Positions 15,908 to 23,536 of a DNA stretch of 28,778 nucleotides are shown here, piece after piece. The stretch covers positions 3,602 through 32,379 of the forward strand of contig DHOO01000142.1 in the NCBI GenBank assembly GCA_002409975.1, written 5' to 3'. Every line of letters begins with the position of its first letter. The first letter of the stretch is position 1. The stretch comes from Firmicutes bacterium UBA5388 (GTDB lineage: Bacteria; Bacillota; UBA4882; UBA10575). The notes under the pieces were generated by a model. That model searched no databases, was not told the DNA's origin, and saw nothing but the letters and a program-made list of their open reading frames with translations. A program made the translations under genes and the position numbers.

Positions 15908-16975
15908 TTATTCCTTAGCAGACGTTAAATGTTCCCTGATGACCGCGGCCCGATAATAATCCCGTTCCCCAGGGGTAAGTTCCTGCCCGACTAAATTCTG
16001 GAGAATTGCAGGTCGATTCAGAAAAAGCAACTCCTTGACTGTTTGCACCTTTATCCCTGGAATCATATTTAATTCTGCTCCCATTAGCACATCATTAATA
16101 AGATTAATCGTCTCCTCGGACGAGAGTAAACGGGCGTGGGTCAGGATGCCAAAAGCTCTATTCACTCTATTCTCCAGTTGTAACCGGGATTCATTAGCTA
16201 ACAAGGCTTCCCGGGCTGAGCGTTCCTGGTCGATAACTTGTTTGGTTACCGAGACCAGTTTGCTAATGATCTCTTCCTCGCTAAGACCGAGTGTAACTTG
16301 ATTGGATATCTGGTACAAATTACCTGACGAGTCTGTTCCTTCTCCGTAAATACCGCGGACATTTAGCCCCACATGAGGAAGAACAGACAATACCCTTTTA
16401 ACCTGATCAACTATGTCTAGAGCAGGTAAATGGATCATTACCGAAGCCCGGAGACCGGTTCCGACATTAGTAGGGCAGGTGGTAAGATAACCTTTTTCCT
16501 CATTAAAAGCATAATCAAGCTGGGATTCTAGCTGATCATCAATCTGCGTCCCTAGTTCCCAGGCTTTCTTTAATTGTAAACCGGAAAAAATACTCTGAAT
16601 CCGTAAATGATCTTCTTCGTTAAGCATGATCGATACAGTCTGCTCCTTATTTAAGACCACCCCACGATGAGCCGGGTTATTAATTAAATCTAAACTGACC
16701 AGGTATTGTTCTACTAATAAGACCCGATCCAGCTGCCCAAGACCATCCATACGTTTTAAAACATAATCCGGAAGGAGGCGTGCTGACGATTTCAAGACCG
16801 AGTTAACCTGCGAAATAACCTCTTCTAATTGTTTTTCTCCTGCATAATGTGGAAAGGAGAGCTGGCGTAAGTTTCTGGCTAATCTAATCCTGCTACTTAA
16901 GACGACATCACCATCAGGCGTGGGTTCATTTAGCCATCCAGGAAGCGCATCCTTAATTTTACCCTGTAGGTTCAC
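15908..16975 (-). CDS. mcsB: McsB protein-arginine kinase
   Basis: McsB phosphorylates arginines on proteins, marking them for ClpCP and inactivating CtsR. It shows the guanido-kinase fold: VVLSSRIRLARNLR near the N-terminus, the NEEDHLRIQ block, and CPTNVGTGLRASVMIHLP. I choose the GTG at 16975 (355 residues, MNLQGKIKDALPGWL). AGGAGG stands 8 bases upstream and the N-terminus aligns with known McsB; a GTG at 16984 would abut that site. It lies 12 bases after mcsA and 23 before clpC, so the three are surely co-translated from one message. Confidence 0.96.
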   Translation of the reverse strand: MNLQGKIKDALPGWLNEPTPDGDVVLSSRIRLARNLRQLSFPHYAGEKQLEEVISQVNSVLKSSARLLPDYVLKRMDGLGQLDRVLLVEQYLVSLDLINNPAHRGVVLNKEQTVSIMLNEEDHLRIQSIFSGLQLKKAWELGTQIDDQLESQLDYAFNEEKGYLTTCPTNVGTGLRASVMIHLPALDIVDQVKRVLSVLPHVGLNVRGIYGEGTDSSGNLYQISNQVTLGLSEEEIISKLVSVTKQVIDQERSAREALLANESRLQLENRVNRAFGILTHARLLSSEETINLINDVLMGAELNMIPGIKVQTVKELLFLNRPAILQNLVGQELTPGERDYYRAAVIREHLTSAKE

Positions 16976-16987
16976 CGTGCTCACCTC

Positions 16988-17512
16988 CTAATTTAGCTTC
17001 TCTTCTTTTTCTTTGATTTCATCACGAAGCTTAGCAGCTTCTTCATAAGCTTCTCTTTTAATTGCCTCCTGAAGTTTGCTGCGGAGTTCTTCGATCTCTT
17101 TACGCACTCTAACCCGTCCCCCAGTCCGTTTGGGAACTTTCCCCGTATGAGCAATACTCCCATGTACTCTCCGCAGTAAAGGATCAAGATGATCTTTAAA
17201 GAGGTCATAACAATTAGCGCAGCCCATCAGCCCCATATTTCTAAAGTCAGTGAAGGTCAGTCCACAAGTAGGACATTTTTTATGACTTTCCTCTTTCTGC
17301 TGCGAAAATGATTCGCTTTTTACCCCAAATTCACTCTCAAGAAGTCCTGCTAACAGGTGATGGAAAGAAAAATTGGGTTCAAAAAGAAACCCTAGATCTT
17401 TTCCGCTTTTGCCAGCGCAAACCTCACAAAGGTGGGATTCAGTTTTATGATTATTTATTACCTTAGTCACATGCACAGTAGCCTGACGTTGTTTACACCG
17501 TTCACACCACAT
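16988..17512 (-). CDS. mcsA: McsA, zinc-binding activator of McsB
   Basis: McsA is the partner that activates McsB kinase. The protein (about 174 residues) has four CxxC zinc knuckles (CERC, CEVC, CPTC, CANC) and a C-terminal UVR coiled-coil (EELRSKLQEAIKREAYEEAA). I place the start at the ATG at 17512 (MWCERCKQRQATV): AGGGAG lies 8 bases upstream and the N-terminus matches B. subtilis McsA in pattern. An in-frame GTG at 17521 is too close to that site. A gap of about 166 bases separates it from ctsR, larger than usual. Confidence 0.95.
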   Translation of the reverse strand: MWCERCKQRQATVHVTKVINNHKTESHLCEVCAGKSGKDLGFLFEPNFSFHHLLAGLLESEFGVKSESFSQQKEESHKKCPTCGLTFTDFRNMGLMGCANCYDLFKDHLDPLLRRVHGSIAHTGKVPKRTGGRVRVRKEIEELRSKLQEAIKREAYEEAAKLRDEIKEKEEKLN

Positions 17513-17572
17513 CTTTCCCACTCCCTTAATTAGATATTATCGGGGATTAGCTCTTACTTTTCTTCCTCTTTT

Positions 17573-17634
17573 ATAAGGAATTAAGGTAATTATCATTGCG
17601 TAAATCTTAGATAAATAATTATTCAATTCCTTAT
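17573..17634. repeat. inverted repeat in the ctsR-mcsA gap
   Basis: ATAAGGAATT (17573-17582) and AATTCCTTAT (17625-17634) are perfect 10-bp inverted ends of a 62-base AT-rich segment. The inner bases also pair in part (GGTAATTATC with GATAAATAATT). With no T run it is not a clear terminator; it may be a processing or folding site in the operon message, or a small inserted repeat. Confidence 0.55.
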
Positions 17635-17678
17635 ACTGCATAAAGCTAAGCTAAATCCTGAGGAATAAAAAGAGCTTC

Positions 17679-18146
17679 TTAATCTCCCCGACCGCATAAA
17701 ACTAATAAGACCGTTCTTAGAAAACGAGCCCGCAGTTCATCTTTCTCCTCTTCCATTGTTGAAGAGCTCTCAATCTCTCGGTTTATAATCTGCCCTAAGA
17801 GACGGGATTCCTTCTCTTCGAGGATTGACTCTTCCACTAGTCGTTGTAGCAGAATCGCCATCCCCTCGCCACTAATTTCAGCCCCAATAATTTCCATTAG
17901 TGTTTGGAGAAAATCCGGTTCCGGAAACCAGTTCACTCTGGTAATTCGAATAAAACCTCCGCCTCCGCGCCGGCTATCAATTAAGTAGCCGTGCTCCATC
18001 GTAAAACGAGTCTCCAGCACATAATTGATCTGGGAAGGAGCGCAGCGAAACATCTGAGCTAACTGTCTTCGTTGAACCTCAATACACTCTGATTTCCCCA
18101 GTAAATCCCGTAAATACTGTTCAATTAGGTCAGAAAGCGAACCCAT
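17679..18146 (-). CDS. ctsR: CtsR heat-shock repressor
   Basis: CtsR represses clp genes by binding a heptad direct repeat, and is itself removed during stress. The 155-residue protein has the N-terminal winged helix-turn-helix (SLSDLIEQYLRD, RCAPSQINYVLETRFT), the glycine-rich beta-wing tip RRGGGGFIRI, and the C-terminal dimer/McsB-responsive domain. The start is the ATG at 18146: it gives MGSLSDLIEQYL as in the family and has AGAGGTG six bases upstream. A GTG at 18155 lies inside that site. It is the first gene of the ctsR-mcsA-mcsB-clpC operon and lies just after its own operator, so it should be autoregulated. Confidence 0.96.
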   Translation of the reverse strand: MGSLSDLIEQYLRDLLGKSECIEVQRRQLAQMFRCAPSQINYVLETRFTMEHGYLIDSRRGGGGFIRITRVNWFPEPDFLQTLMEIIGAEISGEGMAILLQRLVEESILEEKESRLLGQIINREIESSSTMEEEKDELRARFLRTVLLVLCGRGD

Positions 18147-18161
18147 TGGCAACACCTCTTT

Positions 18162-18178
18162 CCTGACCTTCCCTGACC
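18162..18178 (-). promoter_or_regulatory. CtsR operator
   Basis: The minus strand has a direct repeat GGTCAGG-GAA-GGTCAGG, the heptad-3-heptad shape of the CtsR box, with GG in place of the last two A residues of the known GGTCAAA half-site. It sits between the -10 and the ribosome-binding site of ctsR. Confidence 0.88.
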
Positions 18179-18188
18179 TTTATATTCA

Positions 18189-18217
18189 ATTTTAAATGTC
18201 TTCCTCCTGAAAAGCAA
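18189..18217 (-). promoter_or_regulatory. ctsR operon promoter
   Basis: On the minus strand -35 TTGCTT (complement of 18212-18217), a 17-base spacer and -10 TAAAAT (complement of 18189-18194). The start would fall near 18182, next to the CtsR operator. Confidence 0.82.
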
Positions 18218-18232
18218 GACTATTCTTCCCCG

Positions 18233-18252
18233 AAAAACCGGCTGTTCCGGTT
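18233..18252 (-). terminator. terminator of the M23 peptidase gene
   Basis: On the minus strand AACCGG and CCGGTT pair across an AACAG loop, with the paired TT extending into a short T run. It isolates the peptidase gene from the ctsR promoter. Confidence 0.75.
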
Positions 18253-18328
18253 ATATATTAAGAATATCTATCTATCTTATACTTTTTCATCTGTTTAGAG
18301 TAGATTATGTCTTTTTTCTTCCAAATCT

Positions 18329-19171
18329 TTATTTCAAGTAGGGCAGGGGGTTAACTGCTTCACCTCCAATGAGCAATTCGAAATGAAGATGATTGCCGGT
18401 AGCATTACCTGTTTTTCCCACTTTCGCAATGAGCTCGCCACTTGCCACCTCATCTCCTTTACGGACAAGGTTTTCGGAATTATGAGCATATTTTGTTTGA
18501 AAGTCGTCATGATCTAAAATAACTAATAAACCATAGCCCGATTTCCACCCGGAAAAAATGACCTTTCCCTGACAGGCTGCGCGAATTGGTGTTCCGGATA
18601 CCGCTGCCAGGTCGATCCCTTGGTGCATCCGCCCCCATCTCATGCCAAAACCGGAAGTCAACCTTCCGCCACTGACTGGGGAAAGCAAGGAAAGATCTCT
18701 AATTACCGGAGTGGGGAGCTTCCGAGGAAGACTTCTACCTCTACTCGTGGGGGCTACTCTTTTAACTTGCAAGTAGGCGCCAGATTTAATTTTTTCGGGA
18801 TTCAGACCCGGATTTAATGATGATAGATCAGCCACACTCATGCCGTATCTACGGGCTATCGACCAGAAAGTATCTCCCCACCTAATTTTATAATGATCAT
18901 TTTCGGTTGGTTTGTCTAAGTTAGCAACAGTTACTTCCTTCCCTTGCGTTTTCTCAAATGACATCTTGCTCCTTGAGGAAGTGATTACTTTTTGAGGTTT
19001 AAGCATTACAGTTTTAATTACAGGTATAATATGATGTAAATTCAAGGGAGTTGTTAACCCTTTGTTGTTTATTTCCACACCTTTGGCTTTTCCGGAACTT
19101 AAAAATAGACAGAGGACAAATAGAGATCCGATGATCTTTCGCTCCCAAAAAACCTTTTGGTCATTACTCAT
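18329..19171 (-). CDS. LysM/M23 metallopeptidase, exported
   Basis: This is a likely cell-wall or spore-wall endopeptidase. The 280-residue protein starts with a charged stretch and a hydrophobic segment (IIGSLFVLCLFLSSG), acting as signal peptide or membrane anchor. A LysM peptidoglycan-binding repeat covers about 93-137 (YKIRWGDTFWSIARRYG). A C-terminal M23/LytM domain holds the zinc motif HQGIDLA (His183, Asp187), His230 and HLHFE (261-265). All expected zinc and catalytic residues are present, so it should be active. It stands alone between rho and ctsR with its own terminator; GGAGG precedes the ATG. SpoIIQ-type and DipM/EnvC-type roles are both possible and I cannot choose. Confidence 0.92.
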   Translation of the reverse strand: MSNDQKVFWERKIIGSLFVLCLFLSSGKAKGVEINNKGLTTPLNLHHIIPVIKTVMLKPQKVITSSRSKMSFEKTQGKEVTVANLDKPTENDHYKIRWGDTFWSIARRYGMSVADLSSLNPGLNPEKIKSGAYLQVKRVAPTSRGRSLPRKLPTPVIRDLSLLSPVSGGRLTSGFGMRWGRMHQGIDLAAVSGTPIRAACQGKVIFSGWKSGYGLLVILDHDDFQTKYAHNSENLVRKGDEVASGELIAKVGKTGNATGNHLHFELLIGGEAVNPLPYLK

Positions 19172-19503
19172 CTATCTTCTACCTCCACACTTTTAACGGA
19201 TCTGTTACTAGATTTTATATCATTTCCTTAAATAACATATTTCATTCATGTGAAGCTTGCTGCTAAAAACTTTAATTTTAACTAATTTATGCTTTCTCTA
19301 CTCTCTTCTTGTTAAGGAATTGCATAATCTATTATTCAAGATATAACCACATATTGTAATAAAATACTTAAAAGTCGCTTTTAAGGCCATAACAAATTTT
19401 AGCAGTGTAAATATATCGAGGAAAAGAAGTCAGTAAGAAGTGACCGTTGGCCGGTTATTAACAGACAACCAGCCTTTGAAGGAATTAAGAGGAAATTGGG
19501 GGC
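19172..19503. other. rho-M23 intergenic region
   Basis: The region is about 330 bases and AT-rich. It contains a small perfect inverted repeat CTTAAAAG-TCG-CTTTTAAG (19367-19385) and the word gttaaggaattgcataat (19311-19328), similar to strings near 17610-17634 and 28722. It has no riboswitch that I recognise and no strong promoter match, although the M23 gene must start transcription here. Confidence 0.4.
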
Positions 19504-19543
19504 AAAAAAAGAAGGCTAAGGGTCTCTATTTCCCTTAGTCTTC
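19504..19543 (-). terminator. rho terminator
   Basis: On the minus strand GAAGACTAAGGG pairs with CCCTTAGCCTTC (one mismatch) and is followed by seven T residues. The rho stop codon is inside the 5' arm. Confidence 0.94.
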
Positions 19544-20818
19544 TAGCCTTTTACTTAATACGGTCTCCGCAAAAGAGGAGTTTAAAATTAAAGCCTGTAG
19601 ATCTTTGTTCGTTTCGGTATTACTTAAGCGATCCAAGATTAGTTCCATGGTCTCCGCCGGGCCCATCGAACTAAGTAGTTTCCGCAGTACCCAGGTGGTC
19701 TCTAATTCTTTATGATCAAGAAGTAATTCTTCTTTACGGGTGCCGGAACGTACAATGTCTATGGCTGGAAAGATCCGACGATCCGCCAGTCTCCGGTCAA
19801 GATGAAGTTCCATGTTGCCCGTGCCTTTAAACTCTTCAAAGATTACTTCATCCATCCGACTCCCAGTCTCAACCAGCGCTGTCGCCATGATCGTTAGACT
19901 GCCGCCTTCTTCAATTTTTCTGGCTGCGCCAAAAAAACGTTTAGGCTTATGCAAGGCTGCGGGATCAACTCCACCCGAAAGGGTCCGTCCGCTGGTGGGC
20001 TCGACCAAATTATAGGCCCGGGCTAATCTGGTAATTGAATCCAGGAGGATGACCACATCTCTTTTTACTTCTACCATCCGTTTTGCCCGTTCCAGCACAA
20101 GTTCAGCCACACGCACATGATTTTCCGCCGGTTGGTCAAAAGTCGAACTGACCACATCGCCGCGGACCGATCTCTCCATATCTGTCACTTCTTCTGGGCG
20201 CTCATCGATGAGTAACACAATTAAGTGAATATCCGGATGATTGGCGCTTAAACTATTGGCGATTTTTTTTAGGAGGGTAGTCTTTCCGGCTTTTGGTGGG
20301 GCGACAATCATTCCACGTTGCCCGTTACCTACGGGGGCAATGATATCAATCAAACGCATGGCCAGTTCTTTAGGGTTGGTTTCGAGGCGTAGTCGATCCT
20401 GGGGGTAGATCGGAGTTAATTCTTCAAAATAGGTTCTCTCCTGGAATAATTCAGGATCTAAATGATTAACAGCCTGAATTTTGAGGAGGGAAAAATACCT
20501 CTCAGTCTCTTTTGGCGGTCTGACCTGACCTGCTACTAAATCTCCGGTTCTTAGATGAAAGCGCCGGATTTGCGAGGTTGATACGTAAATATCATCTGGA
20601 CCGGGCACATAATTATTCACTCGTAAAAACCCGTAACCATCAGACATGACTTCTAAAATTCCTTGAGAAAAGATCCGTCCTTCTTGGGTGGCTAATACCT
20701 TGAGGAGCTCGTAAACGATCTCCCGCTTGCGGTATCTGGTATAATTGTCAATACCCAATTCCCTAGCCAACTTTTGGAGTTCTGCTAGAGTTTTGGCTTC
20801 TAAATCAGCCAATTGCAT
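19535..20818 (-). CDS. rho: transcription termination factor Rho
   Basis: Rho is the hexameric RNA helicase that ends transcription. The 427-residue protein has the N-terminal Rho-N helix bundle (about 1-45), the cold-shock-like RNA-binding domain (EVMSDGYGFLRVNNYVPGPDDIYVS), and the RecA-type motor. The motor has Walker A PPKAGKT (174-180), LIDERPEEVTDM, VVILLDSITRLARAYN and the Q/R-loop region SGGVDPAALHKPKRFFGAARK. Length and motifs are normal, with no large Asn/Asp-rich insertion. GGGGTGAG precedes the ATG. It appears to be the last gene of the operon that starts with the metalloprotease gene, 36 bases after the HDOD gene. Confidence 0.97.
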   Translation of the reverse strand: MQLADLEAKTLAELQKLARELGIDNYTRYRKREIVYELLKVLATQEGRIFSQGILEVMSDGYGFLRVNNYVPGPDDIYVSTSQIRRFHLRTGDLVAGQVRPPKETERYFSLLKIQAVNHLDPELFQERTYFEELTPIYPQDRLRLETNPKELAMRLIDIIAPVGNGQRGMIVAPPKAGKTTLLKKIANSLSANHPDIHLIVLLIDERPEEVTDMERSVRGDVVSSTFDQPAENHVRVAELVLERAKRMVEVKRDVVILLDSITRLARAYNLVEPTSGRTLSGGVDPAALHKPKRFFGAARKIEEGGSLTIMATALVETGSRMDEVIFEEFKGTGNMELHLDRRLADRRIFPAIDIVRSGTRKEELLLDHKELETTWVLRKLLSSMGPAETMELILDRLSNTETNKDLQALILNSSFAETVLSKRLED

Positions 20819-20854
20819 GTACTCACCCCAATTGTAAAAATAATTTTCTAATGA

Positions 20855-21715
20855 TTATCTGGTGGAAGCTAAATCTAAAAAATCGACCGCTCTTTTCATC
20901 TCTTGTTTTAGTTGTTGGAAAATAACTTCCTTATCCTGTGGTTTTAGTCCCAGCCACTCCCAAACCTTACTTTTAAAATCAGGTCCGGCATCATAGCCTT
21001 CTAAAAATCCGACTCCCGCCTCCTGAGCTAGATTGTCTGCGGAGAAAACTAAGGCTGCCGTAGCCCAGTAACTTTTATTTTGAAAAGGCCGGTGATGATA
21101 TCGCAACACTTCTACCAACAAAGGAGGGAAGTTCCATTTTTCGGCCAACATTTTGCCGACCACCGTATGATTAAAACCTAAGACCCTTTCTTCCGCCTTA
21201 ATCAGGGGAAGTCTACCTTCTGTTGTTAAGGAGATGATTTCTTCAAATTCCGTAGTGAGGCAGCCGTCTAAAATAAGGACCCCTATATCATGGAGTAATC
21301 CAGCGATAAAAGCTTCATCTTCTAAAGGGAGGGTGGCTTTACGGGCCAGTAGTTTGGCTCCTACTGCGGCGCAAACCGAGTGTTGCCAAAGCGCGGTTCG
21401 ATCAAATATCTTATTGTTCCCTTTCATCCGAAAAAGTTCAGCAATAGAGACACTGAGCACCAGCTCTTTAATAGCTTTGTATCCTAAAATCACAATCCCT
21501 TGACCCACAGTAGTAATTCGACGAGGAAAACCATAATAAGCGGAGTTAACGAGTTTTAAAACTCGTGCGGCTAAGGCTTGATCATGTTTGATTACTTTCT
21601 CCAAATCAGAAGCCGAGGATTTGGGGTTATTTAAGAGAGTGACGACTCTATTAGCCACTATCGGTAGAGTGGGAATCTCTCTGATCCTACTTTCGACTAA
21701 CTCGATGAGTCCCAT
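20855..21715 (-). CDS. HDOD-domain signalling protein
   Basis: The protein (about 286 residues) is one HDOD domain, an HD-related regulatory fold: IPTLPIVANRVVTLLNNP at the N-terminus, KLVNSAYYGFPRRITTVGQGIVILG, then LWQHSVCAAVGAKLL and FIAGLLHDIGVLILD. HDOD proteins usually act as output or scaffolding modules downstream of response regulators, and hydrolase activity is not established for the family. It follows cheB by a few bases. The ATG at 21715 is chosen; an in-frame TTG at 21724 lies too close to the possible ribosome-binding site. No GGDEF, EAL or receiver domain is attached. Confidence 0.9.
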   Translation of the reverse strand: MGLIELVESRIREIPTLPIVANRVVTLLNNPKSSASDLEKVIKHDQALAARVLKLVNSAYYGFPRRITTVGQGIVILGYKAIKELVLSVSIAELFRMKGNNKIFDRTALWQHSVCAAVGAKLLARKATLPLEDEAFIAGLLHDIGVLILDGCLTTEFEEIISLTTEGRLPLIKAEERVLGFNHTVVGKMLAEKWNFPPLLVEVLRYHHRPFQNKSYWATAALVFSADNLAQEAGVGFLEGYDAGPDFKSKVWEWLGLKPQDKEVIFQQLKQEMKRAVDFLDLASTR

Positions 21716-21730
21716 TTTCTTCAACTCTCA

Positions 21731-22804
21731 TTATTTTTTTCTTAACCAATTATCTTTTAATAATGAACAGATACGGTCTGGAATCTCGGTGAAAGGCAGT
21801 TTATAGATGACAGCCCCGATCTCGACGGCGGCGCGGGGCATCCCATAGATTACACAGGTCTCTTCTGCTTCGGCGATAGTGATACTTCCGGCTTCCCTCA
21901 TGATTTTTAAACCATAAGCCCCATCAGCGCCCATCCCTGTCAAGAGCGCCCCGATGCTTTGATCTTTATAAGTGTCTGCTACTGAGCTGAACAAGTAATC
22001 GACGGAAGGCCGATACAGGGCATCGCTTTTTTCTAATTTAATAATCGCTTTATTTCCCCGTTTAACCACTCCGGTTTGGAGACCGGGAGGCGCAACCAGC
22101 ACGCGCCCAGGAAGAATCTCCTCTCCTCCTTCCGCTACCTTGACTGTTAACGGGGAAAGCGAGTTTAGCCTCGAGGCAAAACCGCTTACGAATTCTCTTG
22201 GCATATGTTGGGCAATGATTATTCCCCAGGGAAAATCAGCCGGAAGATTGGCTAATATATAGTGCAAAGCCCGAGGTCCACCGGTGGAAGCCCCAATCGC
22301 TACAATTCCGGTTGTAAATTCTTCAGAGAAGAAAGCGCTCTCCACTCCGGTTGAGCTCGGAAGTTTCTTGATTAGTTCCGGGCGAACTTGAGCAGCAGCC
22401 CTGACTTTTTGGATGAGTTCATCTTGGATCTGCCACAGATCCTTCGATGGTTTAGAGACCGGTTTGGTGATAAAGTCCACAGCTCCTAATTCCAGAGCTT
22501 TAAACGTCTTTTCTCCCCCTTCAACCGCCAAGGAACTAACCACCACTACCGGAAGGGGTTGTTTCTTCATCAGCTCAGCAAGAAACAGAAGACCATCCAT
22601 ACGTGGCATCTCTAAATCTAAAGTGATCACTTGCGGCTGAAAAAAATCTACTTTCTTTAAAGCATCTACACCATCGGTCGCTACGCCTACGACTTGTATT
22701 TCTTGATCCGATTCTAACATCTGTTTGATCAATTGACGCATAAACGCGGAATCATCTACAACTAAAACTGTGATTGCCAAGCATGCTCCGTCCTTTCTAT
22801 CCAC
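21731..22804 (-). CDS. cheB: CheB, receptor methylesterase/deamidase
   Basis: CheB removes methyl groups from chemoreceptors when phosphorylated by CheA. The N-terminal receiver domain has the phospho-acceptor Asp63 (TLDLEMPRMDG), the acidic pair in VVDDS and the Lys of FITKPV. The C-terminal esterase domain has Ser173 (AIGASTGG), His200 (IAQHMP) and Asp294 (GMGADG), a complete triad. The 357-residue length is normal. The ATG at 22804 has AGGTG six bases upstream; a TTG at 22780 after GGAG is an alternative. No cheR, cheA, cheW or receptor gene is in the window, so the usual partners would have to be elsewhere. Confidence 0.95.
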   Translation of the reverse strand: MDRKDGACLAITVLVVDDSAFMRQLIKQMLESDQEIQVVGVATDGVDALKKVDFFQPQVITLDLEMPRMDGLLFLAELMKKQPLPVVVVSSLAVEGGEKTFKALELGAVDFITKPVSKPSKDLWQIQDELIQKVRAAAQVRPELIKKLPSSTGVESAFFSEEFTTGIVAIGASTGGPRALHYILANLPADFPWGIIIAQHMPREFVSGFASRLNSLSPLTVKVAEGGEEILPGRVLVAPPGLQTGVVKRGNKAIIKLEKSDALYRPSVDYLFSSVADTYKDQSIGALLTGMGADGAYGLKIMREAGSITIAEAEETCVIYGMPRAAVEIGAVIYKLPFTEIPDRICSLLKDNWLRKK

Positions 22805-22832
22805 AACACCTGCTTCCGCCTAGCTTATTCTT

Positions 22833-23438
22833 TTATTCGCTAAATTCCCTCTTAATCCTTCCTAACGATATTTCATCAACAAAGAATTTCCTGACTTGAG
22901 TCTCCCAATCCAAGAGCAGAAAACAAGTGACTCCTGGCGCTAAAAGGCGAGTTTCTTCTTTTAGAGCTTGAGAAATTAATAAGCGATAAACTCTGTTGCT
23001 CTCCAAAGCTTGGACTAAGAGAAAGTTTTCCTGTGGACTGATGGCGATTACTGTCACTAATCCTCCAATATACCAGCCATCCACTAACCGTGGAACTCCC
23101 TGCTGATCAACGTATAATCTAATCATAAAGGAAAATCCAGGCGCCACCGGTCGCAAAGCAGAAAGCGTTCCCTGACGTCCATTAACAAAAATTTGGCAAT
23201 CTGTTGTTAGCTTAAGAGTCTCTACCACCCCGTGATTCCCAGCTACTTTTATATAGTCCCCATCCACCTCCAGGATTTCTCCTTCTCTAAACACTAACGG
23301 ACCGAAAAGCTCTTGACAGCGGGTAATTTCTGCGGTTACCTCTGTTCGAGCTGGAAGTAATAACCCACTAGTGGTGGCCTTTGCTGGTCCTGTCACCATG
23401 AGCGTCATCAGCGCTACCACATAGACTCTTATTTTCAT
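22833..23438 (-). CDS. small exported protein of unknown function
   Basis: I do not recognise a named family. The protein (about 201 residues) starts with a signal peptide (MKIRVYVVALMTLMVTGPAKA) and the rest is beta-rich. Two successive segments have the look of small OB/DUF5666-like barrels: EGEILEVDGDYIKVAG with a later VNGRQGTLSAL, then a second unit beginning GGLVTVIAISPQ. The ATG at 23438 is chosen for its signal peptide and the GGGGTGA ahead of it; a frame start at 23462 would add eight charged residues. It lies about 100 bases after the Omp85-like gene and 28 before cheB, suggesting a periplasmic role linked to its upstream neighbours, but this is inference. Confidence 0.7.
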   Translation of the reverse strand: MKIRVYVVALMTLMVTGPAKATTSGLLLPARTEVTAEITRCQELFGPLVFREGEILEVDGDYIKVAGNHGVVETLKLTTDCQIFVNGRQGTLSALRPVAPGFSFMIRLYVDQQGVPRLVDGWYIGGLVTVIAISPQENFLLVQALESNRVYRLLISQALKEETRLLAPGVTCFLLLDWETQVRKFFVDEISLGRIKREFSE

Positions 23439-23536
23439 CAGGCAATCACCCCTTTCTACCATTCTCGGTCAGAAAAGGGGTGGTTATACCTAAGAACCTT
23501 TCATTTTCTTGGTTACTTTTATTGAACCCGAAGTCT

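Noticed and set aside
19172..19503. Possible ydaO (c-di-AMP) riboswitch before the M23 gene
   Set aside because: Such peptidase genes often carry one, but the region is AT-rich and has none of the conserved ydaO blocks.
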